64,000 nt of DNA from Trichoplax sp. H2 (lineage: Eukaryota; Placozoa; Uniplacotomia; Trichoplacea): positions 434,001 to 498,000 of the forward strand of contig NOWV01000021.1 of assembly GCA_003344405.1 (NCBI GenBank), written 5' to 3'. Of this stretch, positions 24,440-37,237 are shown piece after piece. The translations under genes and the position numbers were made by a program. Numbering within the stretch: position 1 is the stretch's first letter; every line of letters starts with the position of its first letter. Under the pieces are notes generated by a model. It worked only from the letters and a program-made list of their open reading frames with translations. It was not told where the DNA came from and did no database searches.

Positions 24440-27400
24440 ATGAGAGCACCAAATTATGTTGTGGTAAATTACGTATTTCGTGATACCGAACATTCCATAT
24501 CACTTGAAATCGATGACAATTTATTAGTCATTGAAATTGAAGAAAAAGCCACACTAGATCAATGGCATGGAGAATTCGATGTCGAATGTAAGTTTTAAAC
24601 ATAACATTTTTTACAATATTAACTACTGTAGCTACGTTAACACATGGAAGAATATCATAATTATCCAGATCATGCTGTATGCGCAATAAGGCAATAAATT
24701 TTATTCTATTCTATAGAGTAAAGATAACTTACCAGTTTGCATTTCTTACTTAAATCTGAACTTTATTCATACCCCTAATCGTTTAATATGTCACTCATAG
24801 ATGTTGAAGAGCTTACCCGTAAAACTGGAAATTTTAAACAGTTTCCTATTTTTGTAAATATGTTAAAAAGTGCCCTACTAAAGGTAAATACTTTATATTT
24901 AATGGAGTGGAAACAATATAATAAATCCTACATTTCTTAAGGAGTAATCAAAGCAATGCCAGAGATGATTAATAGACTAGATAAACACAAAATTTTTCGA
25001 CGTTGTTTTATGCCATTTAATTGACAGAAGCAATCTACCATTTTATTTAAAAAATAGTAAAAATAAGTCGTAGCATAGACAACACCGTTATGATGATTAA
25101 CTGTTAAATTTTATAAATGTACTACAAAATTATAGTAATTGCTCAACAATGTTAGATTACAAAGTTATAGAATTTAATCTAATCGTAACATAAATTAAAT
25201 ACGGTACTTTTCTGGATTGATTCGTTAAATTTAGTTTATTTTCAGATATACTAGTAGCTATTAAGTTATCATTGCATATACTCATTCAGCATCCACGGTG
25301 TTCTTATATTATCTCATTAGAAATAATCTGATAATATATAATATATTGCGATATTGTCTTATTGAAATGCCATTCTTACATTTACTTATTTTTACAGTCG
25401 TCTGATTCCGTTTCTTTGGATTTACTAACTTATACCGATTTGGAACTACTACGCAATCGTAAACTTGGTATAAACACCGCAAATACGTCTCACCCTCCTT
25501 CAACCAGTTTAGCTAATAAAAGATATATTATCTTAACATATACAGTCGAATTTGATAGGTACAGAACTATAAACGATCAATTTTTAGCTTTAGATGTATA
25601 TTTTAGAATATAAAATAAAGAAAATTGCGATTTCGTTACTTATAACTTCTATGAATAAATCTTCAAGAGTAAATAGACAAAAATGATACAATTACAATAC
25701 TTTCATACTACTATCTTAAAATTATTAATAAACAACAGCTTTATACATCTAATAAGTAAATTAAAATATGATGCCAAGGTAACACCCTGTGTTTGCTCTT
25801 AAATTAGAATTCATTATCCATTGCCCCTACGTTATCAAGGTAAACCCGATCCTGCATTACTGCAAGAAACAATTAGAAATTTAAGAGAAGAAAATAGACA
25901 ATTACAAGCTAAGGTATAATATTTTAGTCATTTAAAATATACCAATAAGTGCACACATTTTAACGATATCTGAAGCAAATTTGTTTTCGTCATCGTTACA
26001 AAGACAAATCGCTCTAGCTCTTATAGAAATAGCGACGTAATCAAGATGCAAAAACAGTAAGTTCTCACCGTTATCAAATACGAATATACTCGTATAATAT
26101 ACATAAGCTACATCTTATCATATTAATTCTCGATTAATCCTTACATAGAAATTAATATTAACATTATCAGGATAGATAAATTAAAACAAGAGAAAGAGGA
26201 AATCGAAGAAGCTTTCATTGAATACAGGCGAGAAATAGAGAGTACTTCGAAGGCTGACATTACGAAAGAAATCAAGGTACTTAAAAAAATAATTAAAAAT
26301 CTTGAACAAGAATTACTGAAGGAAAAATCAAGGCATCACCATGTTTCTAATAAAAGGAGCAAAGAGTATCGTAGCTTAATGGAAGAGGTAATCAAGAATG
26401 AATTAGAAGACATTACTTCGCTAATTTTAAATTGTCATTTATGTTAACATGTATCTAATTTTATTTCAGATAGAAGCACTGCGATCAAGTGAGCGAAATC
26501 TGCGAGTTCGATGTAAAAGTCTGAGTAATGAATTGGCATTGCTAAAAAATGAGTATGTAAAAATTATTTTTGCTAATATTTTGATTAGCAATTTTTAAAA
26601 GTGAACGTTTTATTCTATACTTTAAGCAGACGACGATCGATACCGTCTAAATCTCGCTCACGTACCCACTCTCGCGACAATTCCGTACCTAGAAATACAT
26701 CTAGATCAAGAGCTTCTGTATCCGTAGAAAGGCATACCCCTAAGATATCGAATGTATCTCGAAGAAAAAATTGGTCTCCCTCTCCATCAGGTAAACCACA
26801 ATCTATCACTAAGTTGCTAACGTCATTTTGTGAGATGGTAACACAAATTTGAGCTATTTGTTAACATCTTTAACTCTATTGTTATCTATCCATAGGAGCT
26901 AGATACCCAAGATTTGATCCGACTGCGTATCCCTTTTAGCCGTTACGATAGTTATCAACATGATATTTATGCTAGCTTATGGTCCTGTGTAGCTATTTCC
27001 AAGTGTGCACGCGGATAAAATGCTAATTTATGACTTTAATTAAGCATAAAGTATGGTACCAGTTTGGAAAATTATACCTTAACCACTAAATTAGATATGT
27101 AAAAGATAAAGTACAGAAACAGCGCGACAGGGTGGATAGAAAGTACGCACAACTCTACTTTAACAATATCCGATTTTAGGTTAATAACAGCAAAATATGT
27201 TTCTTTACTTGATCAGTAGTCGAAGAGTAAGCCAAAAACAAGGAGAATATCGGCCGCCGAGATCTAGGTCAAATTCATATGAGCGACCACATCGTTCATC
27301 ATCATGTAAGTTTTAGCTTTCTAGTTATACTCTATTCGTAATTAACATAGGTAACAAATCAAACTAGATTAAGACAACATTAAACATAATAAGTACATAC

Positions 27401-28356
27401 ATGATTAGTATCTCCATAGTTATAAATAGTAAGTAGATTTTCGGTTAAGTCAATTCATCGATGTTTTCAAAATTCTAGTACCACGACAACAATCTGGTGT
27501 TAGATCGAGAAATTCTTCAGGTAAATTTATTTCGGTATTCGTCAAGTAGCATTGCCGATCTTCACTTACTCTAGACGATAATTTTATCCTTTGCTTAGTG
27601 GCTAGTAGTAGTAGCCGAGCATCTCGAGGATCCGTAGGAACGAATTCTGATCATTCTTTTCGTGGCTTGCGTAATAAATCAGTTGAAAGGTATACTAAGT
27701 ATATAATTATAGACCTAATTATTATAAACTTGCTGCTAATGGTACTATATAATATAGATGCAGTAATTAATTTATCGTCATCAAAATCAAAAATATTAAT
27801 CTAGTAATGTATATAAATCTTTTATAATATCTAAACTAAGACATAAAAACCGATCAAGCACACCCCAAAGAAGCAAAGCTGACTATTCAAGGAAAGTAAA
27901 TAAGAAAAATAAAGATTCCATGTCTAGAAGAGGTTAGATTGCGATTTTAAATACAATATAATATAGGATGCTAATCTATCATTTTACATTTTACTAATTA
28001 CTTGTTACTACAATCAAATTTTATACTCTTTATCGTCAAGATATTCTTATGATATAGCCAAGAATACAGTATTAAAATTTTTAGCTTACTCTTTAAAATG
28101 TAATTAATTCTTAGAGAATTTTTCGTTATATTATACTATCAAATGATGTTATGCCGCACCATTTTTTACAACTTATTCTTTACTTGATAAAAATTATACA
28201 TATTTCGTAGTGACGCTCAAATTACGATTTCAATTATTGTCTCTAGTTACGGAAAGCAACAACATCGAAAAGTCTGCCAATATGTCAGATATAGATGCAC
28301 GATTAGCTGCTCTTCAGAGCTTTTTATACACGCGCCAGTCGAATTCATCAAGATGA
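24440..28356 (+). CDS. CCDC61: CCDC61/VFL3 basal-body and centriole protein
   Basis: Microtubule-binding protein of the SAS6/XRCC4 fold superfamily, needed for basal-body attachment and alignment (family knowledge). Fourteen exons, all in phase: 24440-24587, 24801-24883, 25398-25558, 25808-25913, 26004-26056, 26171-26387, 26470-26552, 26630-26790, 26896-26926, 27217-27305, 27479-27520, 27599-27689, 27841-27932 and 28247-28356, 488 residues (human about 512). The N-terminal head shows VNYVFRDTEHSI, LDQWHGEFD, LTRKTGNFKQF, SVSLDLLTYTDLELLRNRK, YIILTYTVEFDRIHYPLPL and YQGKPDPALL. A coiled coil spans exons 5-7. An Arg/Ser-rich linker (exons 8-13) precedes the conserved tail DIDARLAALQSFL. The donor after 26926 (GC then GTATCC) is weak; without it the frame stops shortly after FDPTAYPF. 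Exon 8 begins at a tandem AAGCAG acceptor. Confidence 0.93.
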
Positions 28357-29009
28357 AAGGCGTTACAATTCAAACTTGGCTGAAACTTTGAAGCTTTGCA
28401 ATTAATGCAAGATAACCTAAGTCACAATTATGCAAAATAAACTATTATAGAATCTATATTATTCTTTCTTTTAAAGATTGTATAGTTAGCAAATCAATTA
28501 GTGTGATTACGACTTTTGATAGAATACTAAGAAAGCTGTATTTAAACATGCTATAGCCATGAGCTAATGTTTTCTAATTTATTACGCTTTCTTATTCTTT
28601 TTTAAGATCGTTATACTACAGGTATATCCGTACTTCTTTGTAATCTGTATTATTGCATTTTTAGAATGAAGTGCTGACTAACACTACGTGTGTATGCAAG
28701 TTAAGAGCACAAATATCTTGTAGCAACTTATTATACTATAAGATTCTTAATATACTAAAGAATCTTTACTTCGATACTACTTATAAGTTTTTACTGTGCC
28801 TTGCAATGGATTCTTTACTGCGAAATATAATAGATTTTTTAAATACAAGTATTTTCTTACAAGATCTGTATAGGTAATTAACAATTACAGGCTAAGTTAG
28901 TTCGCCTTATTTATCGAGTGAAATTGTTTGGATTCTCAAATTTGTGAAAGATTTCACAAGAATCTCGCGAATCGTTGAATAAAATCGTACTTTTGTCAGA
29001 AAACTGTTT
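28357..29009. other. Region downstream of CCDC61, no gene seen
   Basis: AT-rich, with the CCDC61 3' UTR presumably at its start. A plus-strand open stretch at 28671-28877 has no recognisable features. Confidence 0.4.
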
Positions 29010-29970
29010 TGGAATGTCATATGAAAGATGGACGTCGAATTAGAACGAGAATACAGACTAATGAAAGGCGGACATTAATAATTATAAGGATAGGCCGTAT
29101 TTAAAAAATAATAGAACTCTCACAATTAGAATTTTTCAATATACGGTAATTAGACTATAAAAACTTTTTATTAATTAAAAAGTATGCTTTTGAAATTCCA
29201 GCACTTTTATCAACTAGGAAACACACAACTGTATCAGCAATTCAGCGTGCATCAGCTCGATATATCATTCGTAAACAAGCAGAGTCGAATAAAATATTCT
29301 TTCTGAAATCATAATATCAAAATTATTTTCTCTACCGCTGTACTGGATTATAAGCAGAAATAGTTTTTATTTCGTTGTCTGCTATCCACGAATCTCATCA
29401 GAGTTTCAAGCATATTCGATAGGTTGCCAACAGGCAAAATCAAATTTTGATAGCAACTGTCTATATACTTATAATAATAAAATATTACATATGGAAATAT
29501 AACGAGGGAAACAAAATCAATATACCGTGTTAGAGAGATAATGTTACATTCTTATATCTATTGCAAATATTTTAACATGTTATACTATATTGTAGCGAGA
29601 AATAATCGCGATTCTACAGTATAAACTGAAATAAATCTTGAAAATACGTAACAGTGGATAGTCATAGTAGCCGCTCGATGTATACAACGCAATCTAGCTA
29701 GCTGAAAAATGAGGACAGTTATAAATGTCAAGGTAATGACCAAATATACGATTTAAGAAGACATTGTGAGTATGTAAAGATTTACAAGTAAATTTTTAAT
29801 TGTAATAATAAAGATCTTGAAAACATCTGAGAGTTTCAAATTCTTAAATCTTATACTTGAAAATAAGATGTTATATATGAGAACGATGTGATCAAAATTG
29901 TTTCTGCTAAGCGAATTAAACTACCGCTTGCAAGGAAGATTTAAAATGGATTTTAACTCTACCGTAATGC
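29010..29970. repeat. Segmental duplication, copy A
   Basis: This stretch resembles 31870-32790 in the same orientation over its whole length. Shared anchors include AGAACGAGAATA, AGAGTCGAATAAA, TTTTTATTTCGTT, ACAAAATCAAT and TTATATCTATTGCA, in the same order and with similar spacing. The copies are well diverged. No coding sequence was recognised in either. Confidence 0.7.
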
Positions 29971-30783
29971 TGCGAAGTAAAGCAAAGCGATACCGTAGTG
30001 TTGCACCTGTCTCTTATAAAACCTACAGATTCCACACGCATACGCAGTTCAGTAATACATTGTGCGTAAATGATGCAATGCGATACTGCAAATGCATTTA
30101 TTTTATTTAATGTATAGTGTTGTGTACTTAGATTCTGTTCGTGAAACATCAACCTGCTGTTTTAAAGCTCTATCATACTAGTCATTAATAGAAATCTATA
30201 ACGTTACGAGATGTACAGTGGTTATTTTTGGTTTACGGCTCTAGTTAATTCAGTAGATAATTTTATAGCTCTTATTCAAATAATCAACGGTAACTACAAA
30301 GCTAGGCGTCGTCATATATTTGATTACCTGCTCAAGATAAACAATTTTGATTATTTTATCATAGACAAATACGCATACATAATCATATAGAAAAATTTTA
30401 AGTGACATTCAACTCCATCTGATGTATGCTAAAATTACTTCAATTGCTGAGAAGCCAGGTCTTAGCTCCATCAGCTGCGCCTACCTGGGCGAATTCCTTC
30501 TCTTATTTAATAGTATCAATGCATAAACGTCATATTTAGATATCAATAAACTAAATGTTCAAGATTCAAATCAACGTACTAGATAATTCAACTTCATACG
30601 CCTTAAATCACTCTTGTACGATTCTATTTTACTAGATGACTGATAAAGCAGTATGAATTCAACGTCGCTGTAGAAGATATAACTGAAAAATATAGCACGA
30701 ATGTTACAGGCCATATCGCTATTGATATTCTCTTGCTATTACAGTCATAAGGAACTTAAGCCGTTACAAAAATCAAACCAAAT

Positions 30784-30939
30784 TTATCGTGCATCAGTAC
30801 AGGAATGTGAACCCACCGTACCTGTTGCAGTTACCTTTTCAACCAATGATTGAGTACCATTCAAATTTAAAATTGCAAATTTGTATTCATAGCACACCAA
30901 TTTTTCTTGCGTATCCAAGGCTTTTGGAGATGTTATATT
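30784..30939 (-). pseudogene. Truncated ADF/cofilin-like copy
   Basis: After an acceptor-like TTGTAG the frame reads 51 codons to a TAA, including CYEYKFAILNLNGTQSLVEK. This aligns with the start of the intact cofilin exon at 15218 (KYKFILFKLNDNKTQIVVED). Identity ends after about 40 residues; the rest of the ADF-H domain, including the long actin-binding helix, is missing, and no later exon was found. The sequence just upstream (30945-31100) also resembles the intron beside the intact exon (15230-15340), for example TCTATTTTACAAATAA in both, so a genomic block was copied rather than an mRNA. A short spliced paralogue using the donor at 30821 cannot be excluded. Confidence 0.55.
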
Positions 30940-31869
30940 CTACAATTTATGTACGTATATAATATCAATTACAGTTAACATCGTCTACTATCCTCTATTT
31001 TACAAATAATACGGCGACCATAAAGTAAGCGTATATACCGTATACTATGCACAAATGTTCATATACCATAATTGACTGCAGTCATGCGAATGCCTATTTT
31101 TTTGTAGGTTTAATGCTGAACACCGCTTGTAAATTTAGTAGTAATATAACAGCAATCTAGATTTCAGTTAAAATGGAAAGATTGATGTATATCTAATAAC
31201 TATAATCACGACCATAAATTATACATGGCGGGAAAAGTATAATCAAACTGTAATGAATGACTAATTTAGCGCAATTGCTTACTCTTTCATGCAATCGCAT
31301 TAATAAACAGGTATAACTTGCAAGCACATATAAATAATGCAATTGTAGTCCTGTGCTAATAATGGTTTGCGTTTCTATCAAGTGCATCAAAACGATCACT
31401 ATTTCGCAACTCTTTATACTTAGAACATGACCGTTGTTATTAACCAATGCAATACTGTATATAGAAAGCAATTTTTGTAAATATTAATAAAATAAAAGGA
31501 TAGCGTACGATAACACTAGTTGCAACAGGTCTCTCTAATTGGTAGTGCATTCATAATCTACAGTAGCAAAAACTTTTACAGCATTAGCCGAGACTAGATT
31601 AATTTCATTTATACTTTACAATAGAATGAGAAAATAAGAAGAAACGTATTTACGCTATAGCATCATCGTATTTATGCTAATAATTCATATATTATGGTAT
31701 ATGAAATAACGCACGTCAAACTGGAATGAGAAATGCAGACTGAAAGGAAGGCGCGTATAAATAGTGGTATATCCGATCTGAAGGAATATATTTATCAATA
31801 ATACAGCCTCTTTGCATTATTGTACTTATGCTAACCATTTATGTCTACAGTACATAGTACACGAAAAAT

Positions 31870-32790
31870 GCACGCCAAAGTAGAACGAGAATATAAACTA
31901 AAAGAAAGGCAAATATTAATAATGACTGGCCACATTTTATAAACTCTTCTGTATTAAAAGTTTTTAAACTATCTTTACTCTACGAAAACTCTTTAGTTAT
32001 TAAAAATGTCTGTTATTAAAATTTTCATCACTTTCATGGAGTATAGAACGCATAACTGCATTAGCATGTATCTATTTGATATACGCGTATTACTGGTAAA
32101 GAAATAGAGTCGAATAAATTACTTTCACTGGGATCTTATAATACTAGAATTGTTTTTCTCTATTACTTATTGGATTTTAAGAGCAATAATTTTTATTTCG
32201 TTATTAAATATTCATCGTAGTAGTGAATCTTATTAGAACTTTAAAACATTCGATAGATCACTACGTATAACAGGCGATATCAAATACTATCTATGCGCTC
32301 GTAAGGATAAAGTACGTATTATGCACTAAAAAATAAAATGAGGAAAAACAAAATCAATCTATTAGATGATGCTGCACTTATATCTATTGCAGATACTCTA
32401 ACATGCATGTATTGTAGCAAGACATAATTGCGATTCTACTGAAGGAATCGAACCAAATTATAGGTATGTGAAGCTGTGTGTATATACGCGTATACCATAG
32501 CCTGGCTAGCTGACAAATGAGAGAAGTTACGAGAACTAAGGTAATGGCCAAAATACATAATTTAAGAAAAGTGATATGAGAATATATAAATTACAAATGA
32601 ATTTTTAAATCATAATTGTAAAGATCCTGAAAATATGCGAGATTTATATACGTAAGTCTCAAATCTTACATATAAAAATAAATAAATAAAATGTTGTATA
32701 TAAGACCAGTGTGATCCCCCAAAATTACTAGGTGAACTAATCTACGCCAGTGAAATGCAAGATGGATTAAGCTGTACAGTAATTACTTTG
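31870..32790. repeat. Segmental duplication, copy B
   Basis: Counterpart of 29010-29970, about 2.85 kb apart in direct orientation. A shorter third copy of the left end lies at about 31690-31790 (ACGTCAAACTGGAATGAGAA). The broken ADF-like copy lies between the two long copies. Confidence 0.7.
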
Positions 32791-34270
32791 TCAGTTAATT
32801 TCCAATCCGGTTGTGACTAGATACATCATAAAATGGTTGATCTATTTAAAATAGCTAGCATCAAACATCAGCTTATGAAGATAATTATGGCTACGTAAGA
32901 AAATCTTACCCTGAAATGCATCATTTTTCATCCCTTTTTGCATCTTATCCGCTGCTATCATCCTATGAGTTTCGACCGATTCAATCTTTACCCATACAGC
33001 CTACACATTTACTGTGGAGTACAGTATACGGGAATGTTCTAAACTGAGAATGAAAGAGAAGGGCGAGAAGTTTTGGTGAAAGCTAGCGATTCTCGATCAA
33101 GTAGGCCGCAACCCAAAATGCAATAAGAAAAAAATTCATGATATTCGACACTTTATCTCACTTTTGTTATTCTCCCTAATGTAGTACTATCTTTTGCGTA
33201 CTACTATCTATTGCTAGCTATCTACGTGGGCAAATATCGTACTGCATCCTTCTCGATTATGTCGTCGGTAGCAATGCTTTGTGGTGCTATTTTAAATAAA
33301 TTCAATTTTACCGTCAAATGCTATTACGCGTACAAATTTTGCCTTTGAGACACTTTACTTTTTTGCGCTCTCCCTTCAATCTGTTATGTGCCGTACTAGA
33401 GGAATGCAGTTTTAATTTATTGTTTAAAGGATAGATAGAAACATAGTTGGCTATATCGTCTCAACGAATGATGTAAGAGAACATCTTTGAAAGCGAAAAA
33501 TTAGATAACTGTAAATATCATTTTATCATGGTTTATGGTTTAGTTACGTTTTTGGTATTTTGCTTCTTTAGGCATCCACACGTAGAAATTATCCATGTTC
33601 AAAATAGCCATGGACAGATTGTATTTCTTTAAATTTTAGCATGGATATGAAAAAGATAGCGTAGCGTACAATGGTATAGTATACAGCAACACGTATACAA
33701 TGTATATATAATATATACACATGTTTTGTATATATATATACGTTGTATGCACTTAATCCCTTAATAGATCTGTACCTTGGCGTCGCGTCGTCAGCCAAAT
33801 TATGCGAAAAGTGGAATAATCCCTTCCAAATATACGGTAACAAATGATCTACCCTACCAATTGAATCCTAATCTCCCTTTCATGTTGCTACTATGTCCTG
33901 TAGAGATAAAGTGTATTGGTGATTATGCGGCGCTTACAGTTAGAATGATTTGCCAATTTTTTGGATCAATCTTGATCTTGGCAAAATGGTGAAGAGAGCA
34001 CTAGCGTTGATTGATTGTCCGATATAATAGCAGACAACGATGGTCTGTACTTCAGCAGCCGTAGCAGAGTGCGGATCACCTTAGTGCTGTATTATGCCAG
34101 GATCATTTTTGATCTGCATCGAGTATTGTATATACAGTAGAGTAAAAGCATTTCTCATTGCAGCGACATCTTCTAGCAAGAAGCGCATCCATCCTTGGCT
34201 TTTGCTAGCATGTGAATTTGGACATCAACACGATCAGGCTTGTCATTTGGGCTGTTCAATGGTTCAAGGC
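32791..34270. other. No gene seen
   Basis: AT-rich sequence with a TATA-type dinucleotide tract near 33700-33750. Plus-strand open stretch 33777-33992 lacks splice signals or family resemblance. Confidence 0.4.
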
Positions 34271-34595
34271 AGGGCGGAGCCAATGGAATCAGTTCACTGG
34301 TGAATCAATAGGTACAAATGCACCGCTGCAACAGTAAATCAAGATTCTCATCGACTTGAAAATAGCGAAATAAGGAGATGCTGTAAAATGGCAAGGCCAC
34401 GCTATTTCAGCCTTATTTTGCTACTTGTTCAGGGCGGGCGGAGCCAATGGAATCAGTTCACTGGTGAATCAACAGGTACAAATGCACCGCTGGCAACAGT
34501 AAATCAAGATTCTCATCGACTTGAAAATAGCGAAATAAGGAGATGCTGTAAATGGCAAGGCCACGCCATTTCAGCCTTATTTTGCTACTTGTTCC
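34271..34595. repeat. Two-copy tandem repeat, about 163 bases each
   Basis: Two nearly identical copies begin with GGGCGGAGCCAATGGAATCA at about 34272 and 34436 and end near the TTTTGCTACTTGTTC motif. Only a few differences separate them, so the duplication is recent or is kept homogeneous. A looser GTAC array follows at 34640-34800. Confidence 0.85.
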
Positions 34596-34870
34596 ATTTT
34601 TAGTCTCCTGTCTAAATCCACTCAACCTTGGGATTTCTGGCGTACAGTACAGTACGGTATTGTATTGCACCCACTTGGTACACAGTCAATACACACAGCG
34701 CTGTAGTGTACAGTATAATTGATGGTTTTACTTCTTCTTGGACTGTGCTCTACGTTAGTATCGTACTTGTACATAGTGGTACTGTACCGTTGGATTTTTT
34801 TTCACCTTTATTGTACCGTATTTGTACGTACTGGGTCGTGAGTAAGATCAAATAGATGAGATGATAGTAG

Positions 34871-35767
34871 GCGTATAAAGTTCAAACTCTTGCCAATACT
34901 GAACACTTGCAATCGCTTGTCACCGCGCTACCGCCTCGGCTTAGCCCTGGATACAACAAAGCAAATCAAGATTAATTGCTTTAACAGGTACAGTATATTC
35001 AAGCCTTGAGGGCATAAGAAAGATGAAAATAGGAATTCATGGATTGATCAACGATGAGCTGGATTGTATCGATAGAAATGATAGGACGCGTATAAAGTTC
35101 AAACTCTTGCCAATACTGAACACTTGCAATCGCTTGTCACCGCGCTACCGCCTCGGCTCAGCCCTGGCTGGATACAACAAAGCAAATCAAGATTAATGCT
35201 TTAACAGGTACAGTATATTCAAGCCTTGAGGGCATAAGAAAGATGAAAATAGGAATTCATGGATTGATCAACGATGAGCTGGATTGTATCGATAGAAATG
35301 ATAGGACGCGTATAAAGTTCAAGCTCTTGTCAATACTGAACACTTGCAATCAGCTGTCACCGCGCTACCGCCTCGCCTCGGCTTAGCCCTGGCTGGATAC
35401 AACAAAGCAAATCTACATTACTGCATTAGCATGTACTGTATATTCAAACCTTGAGGGCATAAGAAAGATGAAAATAGGAACTCATGGATTGATCAAGATG
35501 AACGATGGGCTGGATTGTATCGATAGAAATGATAGGACGCGTATAAAGTTCAAGCTCTTGTCAATACTGGACATTTGCAATCAGCTGTCACCGCGCTACC
35601 GCCTCGTCTTAGCCCTGGCTGGATACAACAACAAAGCAAATCTACATTACTGCATTAGCATGTACTGAATATTCGAGCCTCGAGGGCATAAGAAAGATGA
35701 AAATAGGAATTCATAGATTGATCAAGATAAAAGATGGGCTGGATTGTATCGGTAGAAATGATAGGAT
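34871..35767. repeat. Four-copy tandem repeat, about 217-231 bases
   Basis: The marker GCGTATAAAGTTCAA occurs at 34871, 35088, 35308 and 35539, giving periods of 217, 220 and 231 bases; the last unit breaks off near 35767. Units include the GC-rich segment CACCGCGCTACCGCCTCG. Some units are open for about 58 codons in one frame and others have stops in that frame, so a protein is unlikely. Confidence 0.85.
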
Positions 35768-37127
35768 ACCTTAATCAAAACAACAACAACAAGGAAACTA
35801 ACGAATACAGAATGAAGTAAAAGAAGCGATTGCGAACAGTCGATGGCGATCGCAAACGACGTGACGCAATGGGTGCAGCGTATTAGAGTGCTAACGAGCC
35901 GAGGGCTCTTGCATCTCGATAGCATCTGCCATAGCCAACAGGTGAAAATAAAAGTTTCCGCTACCTCAACGCGATAGTAAGTTACTCGGCGACGTAAAAG
36001 TGTGATAGCTGAGAACTCTTGAAAATGGAACAATGTACTAGTTGTCTCTGATTCATTTTAGACGTACATACGAATACTGCATCCATCACGCAGGAAAGAA
36101 ATGGATATCAATAATGAGACGTTGCTCTTTAAATTGCATAACGCACTGTATTTCTGGATGCTACGCATTCAGTTTTAGGTTCCTCCTACATCACTGGATA
36201 GTATTATAGTTTACCGTCTAATTGAGCATGGTTGGCTCAAAAGTTATCTGACCTCGGCTATATCTCAACTGTAAGACAACTCATGCAAGATGCGATCACG
36301 CGAATAAAACGTGAATATACCTGTTGGAATGGCCTGAGTACACGGCATACACATGAACAGTGCTGGTAGATTGATGAACTGTATCTTAATCAAGATAGGC
36401 CTTTCTCCAATCAAAAGACTCCATCTCTTGCTGCACTTTATAAATAGCATGGTTGTAGATTCTCTAAGTGGATACTGTCATTTCCGGTGGTGAATAAAAA
36501 CCTACATTTTAGTGACATTCTTACTTTGAATGTCGTTTCCCATTGGAATCTACTTTTCATCAGAGAACGTGTAAGTTTAGCCAAAATTATAGAAAATAAA
36601 CTAACCAATAACGCTGTTAATATGCGTAGAGTTATATTTTGTTTCTTGAACTTGATCGAATAGACACTATAACTCGAATTCCTTTTTGCTATAAACTATT
36701 TTACACTTTTTGCAATCGAAAAGTGTTGACGTACTCATTACATAGATAGGTCAATCTATTTTCAAAGCTGTAATAATTGCAATACTTCCAATGAAGCAAA
36801 AATTTATTGGCTGTATATTGATAACACTCCAACATTGGTTAGCGGTACTCGGTTTAGTACTTCTCTAAATTACGTCGTCTGCAGGCGAGCGCTACACATA
36901 GCTATAACAAATAAAATGGGTTAAATGAGTAAGTGGGTAAATCGGCAGTGATGACATGGGCTATCGGTTTAAATACACTATGATTAGGGTCGAAATGCTA
37001 TCCAAAACAAGATTAAAATAAATATAAAGGAGAATTTACCAACCTGTTACATTCCGCAAAAAATATATTCAGTCCAAACAGCGCACGCCAGTGCTGTATC
37101 ATATACGAATTGTAGGATTGTAAGAAA
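35768..37127. other. No gene seen
   Basis: Open stretches such as 35722-36033 on the minus strand overlap the tandem repeat edge and show no protein family features. Confidence 0.35.
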
Positions 37128-37237
37128 ATGGCGTACTCCAAAGATCGGTGTCACATCTATGTTATTCACCCTAAATTTGTTCTTCTGCAAACTCCTGGTC
37201 TTCACTTGAATCAACTATCTCATCTTATCGCTGCAAA
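37128..37237 (+). other. Candidate first coding exon, unidentified
   Basis: An ATG at 37128 (context AAAATGG) opens a 36-codon frame, MAYSKDRCHIYVIHPKFVLL then QTPGLHLNQLSHLIAA, ending at a strong donor (AAA then GTGAGT) at 37238. Codon usage and composition look protein-coding, but I do not recognise the peptide. The following intron runs into the duplication and N gap at 37671, so downstream exons could not be traced. Confidence 0.35.

Noticed and set aside
26615-26809. Minus-strand open frame over CCDC61 exon 8
   Set aside because: Antisense of the Arg/Ser-rich exon; no independent evidence.
34871-35767. Repeated small protein gene in the four-copy array
   Set aside because: The frame open in some units is interrupted or shifted in others, so there is no sign of protein-level selection.
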